64,000 nucleotides of DNA from CANMXU01 sp052030545 (GTDB lineage Bacteria; Pseudomonadota; Gammaproteobacteria; Enterobacterales; Alteromonadaceae), in assembly GCF_052030545.1 (NCBI RefSeq), contig NZ_JBPDIH010000002.1, forward strand, positions 1-64,000. The letters run 5' to 3'. Below the pieces are notes generated by a model. That model searched no databases. It saw only the letters and a program-made list of their open reading frames with translations, and was not told the DNA's origin. The translations under genes and the position numbers were made by a program. Positions 9,074-18,520 of this stretch are shown here, one piece after another (position 1 is the first letter of the stretch; each line of letters starts with the position of its first letter).

Positions 9074-10606
9074 TTACAGATCTTTAAAGTTTTTAGGACG
9101 TGGATGTAACCATTTTTTGTCGTTGAAGCGCTTGACCATGTCAGCAGTTAATTTTGGGTATTTAGCAGCTAAATCATTAGTTTCAGATAAGTCATTTTTT
9201 AAGTTATATAGTGCCCATGGCCTTTTACCTTCTTTTACTATTTTGTGATCACCCGAAACTAAAGCAAACGATTTATTAGGCCGTTGTAAAAAGTAGTCAT
9301 GTTCACGGTTAACTTTTTGTCCGTATAAAATAGGAGTCAGGCTGATCCCTTCGTTTGGTAAGATTTTTCTACCGTTTTCTTGTCTTGGATATGTCGCTTC
9401 AGCTAATTCAGCTGCAGTCGCCAACATATCAACCACATGACCGCGTTGCTTGATTATCGTACCAGGCTTTACTTTAATGCCTTCTGGCCAATGCATTATG
9501 GCTGGTGTCATTGAACCGCCATTATAGGTATTATTTTTATAACGCCTTAACGGCGTATTTTGTAAATTGGCCCAATTAGGTCCAACACTGCCCCAACTGT
9601 TTTTACCACCAATTTGTTGAGTGAAATCTAAACCTTCTTTGCCATTAAATTGGTTAATAACTTTATTTGCTGCACCGTTGTCACTAAGAAATACAATGAG
9701 CGTATTTTCAAATTCACTGGTACGTTTTAATGTTTCAACCACACGCCCAATTGATTGGTCCATTTCGTCAACCATCGCAGCATAAACCGCCATATTACGA
9801 GCGCGCCAATTTTTATGGTCAATGTTTTTCCAGTCAACGACACCTGGCTCCTTCTTTGGCAGTGGCACCTTATTTTTGTCAATAACCCCCATTTTTATCA
9901 TGCGTTCGTAGCGCTCCTGACGAAGTTGATCCCACCCCACTTGATATGTTTGCAAATACTTTTGAATAACGCCTTCAGGTGCATGCAGTGGCCAGTGTGG
10001 TGCGGTATACGCTAAGTATTGAAAGAAAGGTTTCTCTGACTGTGCAAATTTTTCAATTTGCCTATTGGCTTCTTCGTCCATTTTGGACGTGTAATAATAA
10101 TCTCCGTTCGGTTGAGCAATAAACTGTTTATCACGTGTTAAAAATGGCGGTTCATAAAATGACCCCGCGCCGCCCATAGTGCCATAATAATGTTCAAAAC
10201 CTTGGCCAGTAGGTGATAAGGCGCTTGCCGGTTTTTTCGATAAATGCCACTTTCCCACCATACCGGTTTGATAACCAGCCGACTTAAGTACCTTAGCGAT
10301 TGACGTTTGCTGTGGCGTAATAGCTTCACTGTAACGACCCGTAATTAACGCCGCACGTGTTGGCCAACAACGGCCAGAGTTATAAAACTCGCTAAAGCGC
10401 AAGCCGCCTTGGGCAAGTTCATCTAAATTGGGCGTATCTATTTCACTGCCGAAGGCACCAAGGTCTGAATAGCCCATATCATCGGCTAAAATAATAATAA
10501 TATTAGGCCGTTTATCTTTAGCTTGCACTAGGTTTGATAGCATAACTAGAGTAACTAGTAGGCCAGTTAATAGTAGTTTAACTGGTTGTGTAACTTTCTG
10601 ATTCAT
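9074..10606 (-). CDS. Exported arylsulfatase-type sulfatase
   Basis: A 510-residue protein with a signal peptide to about residue 29. The sulfatase domain begins RPNIIIILADDMGYSDLGAF. The signature CWPTRAALITGR puts the formylglycine cysteine at residue 80, with canonical proline and arginine. GKWHLSK and LSDNGAA are the further active-site blocks. The form resembles the AtsA-like arylsulfatase group (S1_4-like, from memory). It stands between two other sulfatase genes in the operon, 39 bases after the one upstream and about 16 before the one downstream. No formylglycine-generating enzyme is seen in the window, so maturation must rely on a gene elsewhere. Confidence 0.92.
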   Translation of the reverse strand: MNQKVTQPVKLLLTGLLVTLVMLSNLVQAKDKRPNIIIILADDMGYSDLGAFGSEIDTPNLDELAQGGLRFSEFYNSGRCWPTRAALITGRYSEAITPQQTSIAKVLKSAGYQTGMVGKWHLSKKPASALSPTGQGFEHYYGTMGGAGSFYEPPFLTRDKQFIAQPNGDYYYTSKMDEEANRQIEKFAQSEKPFFQYLAYTAPHWPLHAPEGVIQKYLQTYQVGWDQLRQERYERMIKMGVIDKNKVPLPKKEPGVVDWKNIDHKNWRARNMAVYAAMVDEMDQSIGRVVETLKRTSEFENTLIVFLSDNGAANKVINQFNGKEGLDFTQQIGGKNSWGSVGPNWANLQNTPLRRYKNNTYNGGSMTPAIMHWPEGIKVKPGTIIKQRGHVVDMLATAAELAEATYPRQENGRKILPNEGISLTPILYGQKVNREHDYFLQRPNKSFALVSGDHKIVKEGKRPWALYNLKNDLSETNDLAAKYPKLTADMVKRFNDKKWLHPRPKNFKDL

Positions 10607-10645
10607 TGTTATTTACGTCCACATTTTTCAACAATTTCGGCAGGC

Positions 10646-12091
10646 TTAATCAACTTGTATCTGTTGCCATTTAGGGTGGAGTATTCGAGCTTCCATTGAT
10701 TGCGCTTTGCCATTTTTAGGTAAAGCCGGTAGCTGCTGCAACACCGCTTCAAGTTGTTTTGTCACTTGTATTAATTCAGGTGTATTCAACTTAGCGAGGT
10801 CTTTTTTCTCAATTAAGTCGTTTGAGACATTGACTAATTTTCCTGACGAATAAAGCTTATAATCTTGCGTACGTGCAAAAATTCCGCCTTTGGTTACTTT
10901 TTTGTTAGTACCTTTATAAGGTTGGTAATGTGAATACAGTGTTTTACGTGGGTTACCTTTTTTCCCAAATAATTGCGGTAGAAAGCTACGGCCGTCTTTT
11001 GGGTCACTGTTACCTAAAGTAATGCCCGCGGCTTCAGCAATGGTTGGGTAGAAGTCAGTAAAGTCGATTAAATCATTATTTTTAACGCCTTTCGCGGTTT
11101 TACCTTGCCAATAAGCAATTAACGGTACATGAGTGCCCATATCAAGCATGCGCCCTTTACCGCCGCGAATTTTCTGCCCTTGCCAAGTTGAAGTGATACC
11201 ACTTGATGTGCCGTTATCAGAAGTAAATAAAATTAAGGTATTATTAAGTTGGTTGATGTCTTCAAGTTTTTGAACGATTTTACCAACAATTTTGTCGGTA
11301 TAAGCCACCATAGCTTGAAAGTTTTTTTTATTTTCAGCTCTGTCTTTACTGATTTTATTTGCAGCTTGGCTGCGGTCACCATTGCCTATAGTATCTGGCG
11401 TAGGCACAAATGGCGCATGCACTAGTACCATTGGGTAATAAATAAAAAACGGTTCATTTTGATACTTATCGATAAAGTTAAGCAAAAATTCAGACATAAT
11501 GTCTGGCCCGTATAAACCAGCATTATCTTCTGCGGTAGTTATTTTACTGTTAATTTCAAGTACGGGACTCCAAAACCGCTCTGTCGCTTCTTTAATGTTA
11601 TTGCCTTTAGGCGACACTTTGTCGACAACTAATTGCCATAAGGCATACTCGTCAAAACCTGCTTTGTGCGGACGTTTTTCATCATATCTATCAGCAAAGG
11701 TATCACCACTTGTTATACCGTTAAGCTGCCATTTGCCGGCAATCGCTGTTTTATAGCCTGCGTTTTGCATTAAATTACCGAAGGTTTTCTCATCAGGGTT
11801 TAAATAGCCAAAATGGGTATAATTCCTAAAATTTTGCTTACCGGTCATGAGCATCACACGTGACGTTGTGCAAATAGGGGTTGAATATGCATGTTGAAAT
11901 TGCACGCCTTTTGCTGCTAATTGCGACAAGTTAGGCGTGAGATACTCTGTTGAACCATAACTTTCAAACGCTTCCCAACTGACATCGTCGGTCATAATCA
12001 AAACAATATTGGGTTTTTGTTGAGCAAACACCGGCAGACTTAAATATAAAGTTGTCATCGCTAAACTAAGTAAAAATTTAAATGAAATCAT
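10646..12091 (-). CDS. Exported sulfatase, CxTxR variant signature
   Basis: A 481-residue protein with a signal peptide ending near VFA. The fold starts KPNIVLIMTDDVSWEAFESYG. The active-site stretch is ICTTSRVMLMTGKQNFRNY, with Cys74 as candidate formylglycine and a threonine where proline is usual. The TGKQNFRNY continuation is characteristic of one sulfatase group I recognise, but I cannot number it safely. GKWQLNG and TSDNGTSSG are present. Its ATG overlaps the stop of the preceding sulfatase by one base (TAATG), indicating translational coupling. It probably removes sulfate from an algal polysaccharide in the periplasm. Confidence 0.9.
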   Translation of the reverse strand: MISFKFLLSLAMTTLYLSLPVFAQQKPNIVLIMTDDVSWEAFESYGSTEYLTPNLSQLAAKGVQFQHAYSTPICTTSRVMLMTGKQNFRNYTHFGYLNPDEKTFGNLMQNAGYKTAIAGKWQLNGITSGDTFADRYDEKRPHKAGFDEYALWQLVVDKVSPKGNNIKEATERFWSPVLEINSKITTAEDNAGLYGPDIMSEFLLNFIDKYQNEPFFIYYPMVLVHAPFVPTPDTIGNGDRSQAANKISKDRAENKKNFQAMVAYTDKIVGKIVQKLEDINQLNNTLILFTSDNGTSSGITSTWQGQKIRGGKGRMLDMGTHVPLIAYWQGKTAKGVKNNDLIDFTDFYPTIAEAAGITLGNSDPKDGRSFLPQLFGKKGNPRKTLYSHYQPYKGTNKKVTKGGIFARTQDYKLYSSGKLVNVSNDLIEKKDLAKLNTPELIQVTKQLEAVLQQLPALPKNGKAQSMEARILHPKWQQIQVD

Positions 12092-13521
12092 TAGTCGAGC
12101 TTACTGCTATTAACATCTTGCTTTAAGGCTGCGTCAAACGTATTCATACGTTGTATTAATGTTTTGGCTTTTTCGGGGTATTTAGTTATTAAGTTCTTTT
12201 GCTCACCTACGTCTGTCGCTAAGTTATAAAGTTTATCGACTAAATCATCACCTTTTGCCCGTTCAGGCTTTCTTACGTGATAACCATTGTACAAAAACTT
12301 CCAATCGCCTTGCCTTACACCGTCGATGGTTTCGGTATTAGCTGAGTAATAAAAAACTTCGTTACGAGGCGATTTATCGACGCTGCCATTTAAAAAAGAA
12401 GAAAGATCCATACCGTCATAAATACGATCTTCAGGCATAGCAATACCTGCATAGTTGGCAATGGTGGGAAATAAGTCGAGTGCAGACACAATTTCATTGG
12501 TTACCGTACCAGCTTTAATTTCAGATGGCGCCCATATTACCGCAGGCACCCTTACACCACCTTCATAAGTGTTAAATTTACGGCCCTTTAACGGCTTAGC
12601 TGATCCTTTACTGTTTGGGCCATTGTCTGAGGTAAAAATCACTAAGGTATTTTTGTCTAAGCCTTGTGCTTTTAAGGTTTTCATTACCTCACCAACACTC
12701 CAGTCTATTTCCTGCACCGCATCGTAAAAAGGACCGCCTTTACTTGAACCTTTAAACTTTTCACCGGCAAAAATAGGGACATGTGGAAAGCTATGGGCGA
12801 AGTATAAAAAGAAAGGTTTGTCTTTATTTTGCTTAATAAAAGAAACCGCTTCGTGAGTGTAGCGTTCTGTTAAAGTTGTTTGGTCGGTCGGGTATTCTAT
12901 AATGTCATAACCACGCATTAAAGGAGGTTTATTTTTCAAAGTTTTGGTTAATTTTTTTTCAAGTTGCTGAATGTCTTTATCCATTTTTACGTGGTTGTAG
13001 CCTTGGTTAAAAACAATATCTGAAGAAACATCAAGCCCTTGGGTAATTGACATATTGTTGCTGTACGGTAAACCGTAGTAATAGTCAAAACCTTGATCTA
13101 AGGGTAAATAACCTTTTTCACGCCCTAAGTGCCATTTACCAATAAGTGCCGTGGCATAATGCTTTTGCTTAAGTAATTCAGCAATCGTAATTTCACCTTT
13201 AGGTAAACCCGCACCATTACGGTTGTCTGAATCAGGTAGTAGAACTTTTGGCACGCCTGCTCTTACGGGCATTCGGCCGGTTAATAATGCCGCACGCGAG
13301 GGTGAACATACCGAAGAGGCAACATAAAAGCTGGTCAGCTTCATGCCTTCATCAGCCATTTTATCAATGTTAGGTGTATACGCTTTTTGGGAGCCAAAGG
13401 AACTTAAATCTTCATAGCCTTGGTCATCCGTAAAAATAACTACAACATTTTGAATTTTGCTATGTGCACTTGCCATAGTTGCTATCAAACTACACACGAA
13501 TAACACCGATAACTTTTTCAT
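12091..13521 (-). CDS. Exported sulfatase with canonical CSPSR signature
   Basis: First gene of the operon, about 476 residues from the ATG at 13521; a GTG three codons upstream is the alternative. Signal peptide ends near ASA. The sulfatase domain shows VIFTDDQGYEDLSSFG, the complete signature VCSPSRAALLTGR (cysteine at about residue 72-75, depending on start), GKWHLG and FTSDNGPNSKG. Overall form is like the N-acetylgalactosamine-6-sulfatase/arylsulfatase A group. It lies opposite the AraC-type regulator at 13756, with a 235-base shared upstream region, so that regulator is the natural candidate for controlling the operon. Confidence 0.92.
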   Translation of the reverse strand: MKKLSVLFVCSLIATMASAHSKIQNVVVIFTDDQGYEDLSSFGSQKAYTPNIDKMADEGMKLTSFYVASSVCSPSRAALLTGRMPVRAGVPKVLLPDSDNRNGAGLPKGEITIAELLKQKHYATALIGKWHLGREKGYLPLDQGFDYYYGLPYSNNMSITQGLDVSSDIVFNQGYNHVKMDKDIQQLEKKLTKTLKNKPPLMRGYDIIEYPTDQTTLTERYTHEAVSFIKQNKDKPFFLYFAHSFPHVPIFAGEKFKGSSKGGPFYDAVQEIDWSVGEVMKTLKAQGLDKNTLVIFTSDNGPNSKGSAKPLKGRKFNTYEGGVRVPAVIWAPSEIKAGTVTNEIVSALDLFPTIANYAGIAMPEDRIYDGMDLSSFLNGSVDKSPRNEVFYYSANTETIDGVRQGDWKFLYNGYHVRKPERAKGDDLVDKLYNLATDVGEQKNLITKYPEKAKTLIQRMNTFDAALKQDVNSSKLD

Positions 13522-13562
13522 TGCCCACACTCATTAAGGTTTTGTAATTGCGGCTCTATTTA

Positions 13563-13578
13563 AGATAGAAACCTATCT
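13563..13578. promoter_or_regulatory. Small inverted repeat between sulfatase operon and its regulator
   Basis: AGATAG-AAAC-CTATCT, perfect six-base arms, about 40 bases upstream of the sulfatase operon start. It could be an operator or part of the 5' leader. Nothing else supports it. Confidence 0.25.
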
Positions 13579-13755
13579 CGAACATTATTTATCAAGAAAG
13601 AAAACAGATCCGTTGACAGTATTCAGCAGCAATAGTACAAAGAGTGCATATACAGCACCTTTAAAAAGTCACCTGTTACCTTTAAAATAAAACTCATCAA
13701 TAAATAACATTTATTTTCAAAGACTTATTAAAACAAAAATGGACTAATTATAGTA

Positions 13756-15213
13756 ATGTCACCTGATTTTATTGAGTTAGATATACTCATTGGCACAATA
13801 TTACCTTTTACTGCCGCACATATTTTTGTCTTGGTGCTAACTTATTTCACCTTAGTGCGGCACCGCATTGGTAAGCCTTATTTTTATTTTGCTATTTTTA
13901 TTGCTTGTTTTATTTTATTTCTTTGTGGTCCATTGGTGAGAGTAACAACGCCAAGGTACTTTTTTTATTGGTTTACTGCGTTCAAAAACATTCTGTTATT
14001 TACCGTTGCCTTTCCCGCATTATTAACTGGGCTTTTTATTTTAGCGAAAAAACCTTTGAGTAAAATGCGTACATGCGCAGTTTATTCACTTGCCAGTATT
14101 TGGGCGGTTTATTATTTAGCCACACGCTTTATCGCCAACAAACACAATGCCAATATAAGTGTTTTTCCGCCGTCAGAGTTCTTTACGCTCACCGGCACTT
14201 TTATAGGCAGTGTTTCGTTTCTCATTTTTGTTGTAATTTTGCCTTGTTGTTATTTATTAAATACCAACCCCGATAGAACAACCAAACTCACAATTTATGG
14301 GGTATTACTGTTATGTTTTTCATTATTACTTGGGCATATGTTTAATTTTTGGGTATTAATGAATCTTGGCTGTGCCCTTTGCGCCTTGATTTGGGGACGA
14401 TTGGTTTACACTGACATTAAGAAAAACACACGCCAATTAGCTGCTTATCACAAACATGAGCAAGCATTAGCAAAAGCACAGTATGTGTCAGGTGACAACA
14501 ATACATTTGGCGAGTTTTATCAACCCAACAACAATATTGCCTTTCCAGTCAGAGAGCGCGAAGCGCTTATTGAAGTGGTTCGTACAACAAGTACAGGCCT
14601 TGTCACTGTAAAAGTAGATGAGCTTTATGTAAATTTACATGCGTTTACTCAGCACCAACAAAACGAACTTATTCTTCACACTCGCGAAGTTTTATTTATG
14701 CTCGTTGATGTGGCCATTTTAGCGGGAGCAAATGCTTCAGAATTAACCCAAAGATTAGCAAAAAAAGGCACAGAAATAGATGCTTGCATAGCACCACAAG
14801 CGTTGCAAGCACTATTAAACCAAGAATGTTACTTTTTATGTGAGGCTATACGTAATAGCGCACAACCCAATGCTGATGAAGAATTAGCTGACACAATTAA
14901 AGCCTACATTTTGGCGCACTATTTTAATGACATTAGCATTGCCGAAATTGCCCATGCGGTTTCAGCTAGTCAGTCCCATATAATGCGTGTATTTAAACGA
15001 GTGCATAGCCAAACGATCAAACAATACTTAGCCGAAGTACGTATAGAAAAAGCTAAGTTATTGCTGCTTTCTAAAACCGTAACCGAGTCTGCTTTTGAGT
15101 CAGGCTTTAATGACTCCAATTATTTTGCGACGGTCTTTAAAAAGAAAGTGGGCGTCACCCCAAAACAATATCAACAACAAGCAAGCGAAAACACAAATGT
15201 TAAAACTAACTAA
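13756..15213 (+). CDS. Membrane-anchored AraC-family transcription regulator
   Basis: A 485-residue protein. The first 220 residues hold about seven hydrophobic segments (for example TILPFTAAHIFVLVLTYF and FAIFIACFILFLCGPLV). A charged linker follows, and a C-terminal AraC/XylS DNA-binding domain occupies about residues 375-475, with ISIAEIAHAVSASQSHIMRVFK as the first helix-turn-helix region and the closing FNDSNYFATVFKKKVGVTPKQY. Regulators of this build sit in the inner membrane and may sense a ligand directly. It is divergent from the sulfatase operon, which it probably controls (inference from position). About 120 residues of the linker (roughly 240-360) have no assignment. Confidence 0.85.
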   Translation: MSPDFIELDILIGTILPFTAAHIFVLVLTYFTLVRHRIGKPYFYFAIFIACFILFLCGPLVRVTTPRYFFYWFTAFKNILLFTVAFPALLTGLFILAKKPLSKMRTCAVYSLASIWAVYYLATRFIANKHNANISVFPPSEFFTLTGTFIGSVSFLIFVVILPCCYLLNTNPDRTTKLTIYGVLLLCFSLLLGHMFNFWVLMNLGCALCALIWGRLVYTDIKKNTRQLAAYHKHEQALAKAQYVSGDNNTFGEFYQPNNNIAFPVREREALIEVVRTTSTGLVTVKVDELYVNLHAFTQHQQNELILHTREVLFMLVDVAILAGANASELTQRLAKKGTEIDACIAPQALQALLNQECYFLCEAIRNSAQPNADEELADTIKAYILAHYFNDISIAEIAHAVSASQSHIMRVFKRVHSQTIKQYLAEVRIEKAKLLLLSKTVTESAFESGFNDSNYFATVFKKKVGVTPKQYQQQASENTNVKTN

Positions 15214-15284
15214 GCAATAAGCTCTTCAATGAAGCACAACATCTATTATGATTATTGCTAGGCCGTAAACTTTCGTGTTTTTTA

Positions 15285-16598
15285 TTATTTCTTCATTAAC
15301 GCCATCGCATTAGCTGTCATTCCCGTAATGCCTGTTAGCAGTGTTGGCTTAGCATCTGGAGCAAATTTTGCGGAATGCAAAGACGGTAAACGTTGCTGAT
15401 TGGCTTTTGCTTGTTGGTACGTTTTTGCATTAACCGCACCTAGCCATAACAGCGTGCTAGGAATTTTTTCTTTGGTTCGGCCAAAGCGAGAAAAATCTTC
15501 CCCCGCCATTACCGGAGCAACTTCAACAACATTGTTTGCACCTATGGCTTGGCCAAGGTTAGCAATAACTTGTGCAGTAAAGTCTGGCTGGTTATACACC
15601 GACGGCGTGTATTCTTCTTTCACCACCACTTGTGGTAATAAATCGTCTGGCATGCCTGCGGTTTTAGCAACGCCGTGGCTTACTTCTTCAATACGGTTTA
15701 ACAGAAAATCACGTGATTCATCAGAGTATGATCGCACCGTTAGCTGCAGTTTCACTTCATTGCTAATAATGTTGTGTTTAGTGCCGCCATGAATGGAACC
15801 CACGGTTATTACCGCTGACTCTAATGGCGATATTTCACGACTAACAATGGTTTGCAGTTTTAAAATAATTTCAGCCGCCATCACCACCGGGTCTTTAGTT
15901 TTATGCGGATAAGCGCCGTGGCCGCCAATGCCTTTTACCAGTACATCGACCGAGTCAACATTGGCCATGGCATAACCTTTCACATAACCGACTTTGCCTG
16001 CGGGCAAATCTGCTGAAACGTGCATGGCAATGTTATAATCTGGCAGCGGAAAACGTTCGAACAAACCTTCAGCAAGCATCAATTTTGCGCCATAACCCAC
16101 TTCTTCACCCGGCTGAGCAACCAATACTAATGTGCCTTGCCATTTGGTTTTATGTTTGATCATTTGTTTGGCGGTGCCGAGCAATACCGACATGTGCATA
16201 TCGTGACCACAAGCGTGCATCACCGCCACCGTTTTACCGGCTTCATTAACGGTTTTTGCAGTGCTAGCGTAGCTTAAACCGGTTTGCTCTAGCACAGGTA
16301 ACGCGTCGGTATCAGCTCTTAACATGACAGTCGGCCCATCACCATTTTTCAAAACTGCCACAACGCCGGTTTTTGCAAGCCCTTCTGTTACCTCATAGCC
16401 ATAGCTTCTCAATTCTTTAGCAAGAAATTTTGCGGTATTAAATTCGAGTTTTGATAATTCCGGGCTTTGGTGTAAATGGTGATAGATTTTCTCTATTTTG
16501 GGTAATTCATTTTCAATGGATTGGCTAACTTCGTTAGCACTTACAGACAAAGAAACATAGCTCAATAAAGCACTTAACATGAATGGACGTAGTTGCAA
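15285..16598 (-). CDS. Exported M20-family metallopeptidase / amidohydrolase
   Basis: A 437-residue protein with a signal peptide ending near SVSA. It is an M20D-type amidohydrolase (hippurate/IAA-amino acid hydrolase group): HHLHQSPELS at residues 40-49, the metal-binding HACGHDMH (Cys130, His132), the catalytic pair Glu165-Glu166 in QPGEEVGYGA, a dimerisation domain with GGHGAYPHKTKDPV, and the late metal ligand in PVMAGEDFSRFG. It removes acyl or amino groups from small amides in the periplasm. The substrate is not given by context. It is followed by unrelated genes and appears monocistronic. Confidence 0.9.
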   Translation of the reverse strand: MQLRPFMLSALLSYVSLSVSANEVSQSIENELPKIEKIYHHLHQSPELSKLEFNTAKFLAKELRSYGYEVTEGLAKTGVVAVLKNGDGPTVMLRADTDALPVLEQTGLSYASTAKTVNEAGKTVAVMHACGHDMHMSVLLGTAKQMIKHKTKWQGTLVLVAQPGEEVGYGAKLMLAEGLFERFPLPDYNIAMHVSADLPAGKVGYVKGYAMANVDSVDVLVKGIGGHGAYPHKTKDPVVMAAEIILKLQTIVSREISPLESAVITVGSIHGGTKHNIISNEVKLQLTVRSYSDESRDFLLNRIEEVSHGVAKTAGMPDDLLPQVVVKEEYTPSVYNQPDFTAQVIANLGQAIGANNVVEVAPVMAGEDFSRFGRTKEKIPSTLLWLGAVNAKTYQQAKANQQRLPSLHSAKFAPDAKPTLLTGITGMTANAMALMKK

Positions 16599-16789
16599 AA
16601 TTTGGCTCCACTAATTAGACAGTGTAAATGAATATAACACTGTCGATGCAATTAACAAATGTCGAAAAAATTAATAGGTGCCAATAAAAATACGATGTAC
16701 GTCAGTAGAATGAGAGTAATCTCTCTTTGGTTAAATGAAATTTAAATACTGGTGTCGACGAGCGAGCATTGATGGCTTTGAGTTATTTA

Positions 16790-17410
16790 TTACTCATTTT
16801 GTTCGCTCTGTATAAAGCTCTGTGAAAATGCCTGCAACCCTTGTTGTACCAACGCATAGGTTTTGCCGATGTTGTCTGCAATTTCCCCTTCAAGCACATT
16901 TAAACCGCCAAGCACTTCTTTGGCTTCTGAAAAACCGGTATCGATGCCACCAGTAATTATGTCGACAAAGGTACTTACCGAGTCTTGTTCACTCATATCT
17001 GGGTGCTGCGCTTGATAAGCGCTTATAAACTTTGTGCTAAAGGCGACAATACGCTCGGCGGTCGCTTCTGGGCTAAAATCGATGCCAGCATCATAAACAC
17101 TTTTTTCACCGCTGGTTTCAATACCCGCTTCGCCAAGCGCTTCATTAATGCCTTCTAGTGCGGTTTTTAGCATTAACGCCAGCCCTTCACTACTTTCGGA
17201 ATGACTAAACTTAAGGGTCGACTCGATAATAGCGGCATTAAGCTGTTTTTTTTGGCTGACCGCTAGCGACTCACTTTGCTGATTATCTGCGTTAGCCGCA
17301 GTTTTATCTGATGCATTCGCTAACGTTGAATTGCTTGCTGAAACTGCATTGCTGGCTTGAGTTGAATTGTTGGCTTGAGTCGAATTACTGGCTTGAATCG
17401 GAGATGTCAT
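16790..17410 (-). CDS. DUF5610 domain-containing protein
   Basis: A 206-residue protein without signal peptide. The first 50 residues are low-complexity repeats of Q-A-S/N-N-S-T type. The rest (about 55-200) fits DUF5610, with ALEGINEALGEAGI, SPEATAERIVAFSTKFISAYQ and a glycine-rich GGIDTGFSEAKEVLGGL stretch. The family is common in Alteromonadales and its function is unknown. Start ATG 17410. Nothing in the neighbourhood suggests a role. Confidence 0.7.
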   Translation of the reverse strand: MTSPIQASNSTQANNSTQASNAVSASNSTLANASDKTAANADNQQSESLAVSQKKQLNAAIIESTLKFSHSESSEGLALMLKTALEGINEALGEAGIETSGEKSVYDAGIDFSPEATAERIVAFSTKFISAYQAQHPDMSEQDSVSTFVDIITGGIDTGFSEAKEVLGGLNVLEGEIADNIGKTYALVQQGLQAFSQSFIQSEQNE

Positions 17411-17580
17411 GTCGATACCTTAAAAGCTGTGCCCATCTATTAAGTATCGGCGGATAAACCGATAACTCAAGCTTTATGCCTTATATAGTTCCAATATAGC
17501 TATTTGTTTGCGACCGTCGAAAACAGCCGTGAGTGAAATCTATTTACGCACCACATTTTATCATGGTCAAAGATAAGTAA

Positions 17581-18387
17581 TTATTCGTCTAACGTCATTG
17601 CCGATTTAATTTCATCACTATCAAAACCTTTGCGTGACAAGTAAGCGTAAGCTTTTGATTTTTCTTTGTAGTCGGATAAATCAAAGCGCTTTTTGTCTAA
17701 CTCAGCTTTACAGCTTTGGTAAAAATCAACCTCGTCGTTTAAAGCCAATTGATACACGGCATCATCAAAATCACTGACATCAATTAGCCGCTGTTTGAGA
17801 TCTTGCAAAATAAAGTTTTTACCTTTGCCTTTCTTAAATAATTTAATAATTTCAGTTTTCAGATCAGATTTTTCAGCTTTAATAGCAAGTTTACTGCGCA
17901 AGGTTTCTCGCTGTGGATGCTGTGATAAGGCGTGCTCTGTTTCTGCACGTGTAAAGCCTTTAGTCATCATTTGCGAATACACTTTTTCTTTGTCGGTATT
18001 GGCAAAGTTTTCATACTTGTTTAACAGCCGAGATGTCGCCATTGCCAACAAGTTAATGTTTTGTTCATCCATCACTTGTTCAAGTGCGCTTTCGACGTCA
18101 GCTTCGGAAATTCCGCGCAACTGTAATTTTCGTTTAATCGCATTGCGGCCTATTTCACGACTAAATGCCAGTTCGCAATAACGCACTGCAAAATCAAAAT
18201 TGCTCTTTAAATAGCCATTGGTAATAAAGTTTTCGATAACGGTTTCAACCCATTCAACATTTTCTGTTTTTCGGGTTAATTTGGTGCGAATTTCATCAAT
18301 GGTATAGTCTTGCTGGGCAAGATGCCAATAAGCACTATTGAAAACATTTTCAATCGTTTTAGCTTGTCGAAGTGGCTTATTTTGCAT
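17581..18387 (-). CDS. recX: RecX family regulatory protein (long form)
   Basis: A 268-residue protein built of RecX-type three-helix repeats. The opening segment YWHLAQQDYTIDEIRTKLTRK and the next repeat with FAVRYCELAFSREIGRNAIKRKLQLRGIS are classical. Later segments (MMTKGFTRAETEHAL, KAYAYLSRKGFDSDEIKSAM) repeat the pattern, so the protein is about 100 residues longer than the E. coli form (166). RecX binds RecA filaments and limits recombination and the SOS response. recA is not seen next to it, although it often is elsewhere. The last repeat (RKGFDSDEIKSAM) is the usual RecX C-terminal type. Family call is firm. Confidence 0.8.
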   Translation of the reverse strand: MQNKPLRQAKTIENVFNSAYWHLAQQDYTIDEIRTKLTRKTENVEWVETVIENFITNGYLKSNFDFAVRYCELAFSREIGRNAIKRKLQLRGISEADVESALEQVMDEQNINLLAMATSRLLNKYENFANTDKEKVYSQMMTKGFTRAETEHALSQHPQRETLRSKLAIKAEKSDLKTEIIKLFKKGKGKNFILQDLKQRLIDVSDFDDAVYQLALNDEVDFYQSCKAELDKKRFDLSDYKEKSKAYAYLSRKGFDSDEIKSAMTLDE

Positions 18388-18520
18388 AAAAAGATGTCGT
18401 TAAGAAAAAGAACGAGAGCAGTTTAGCAAAACAGTGCTGGTTGATAAAAGCTTTGCAACAATTAAATGATTTTCCATCAACTCATCACGAAAAAAAGGGG
18501 CGAAGAAAAGGAAATGAAAG

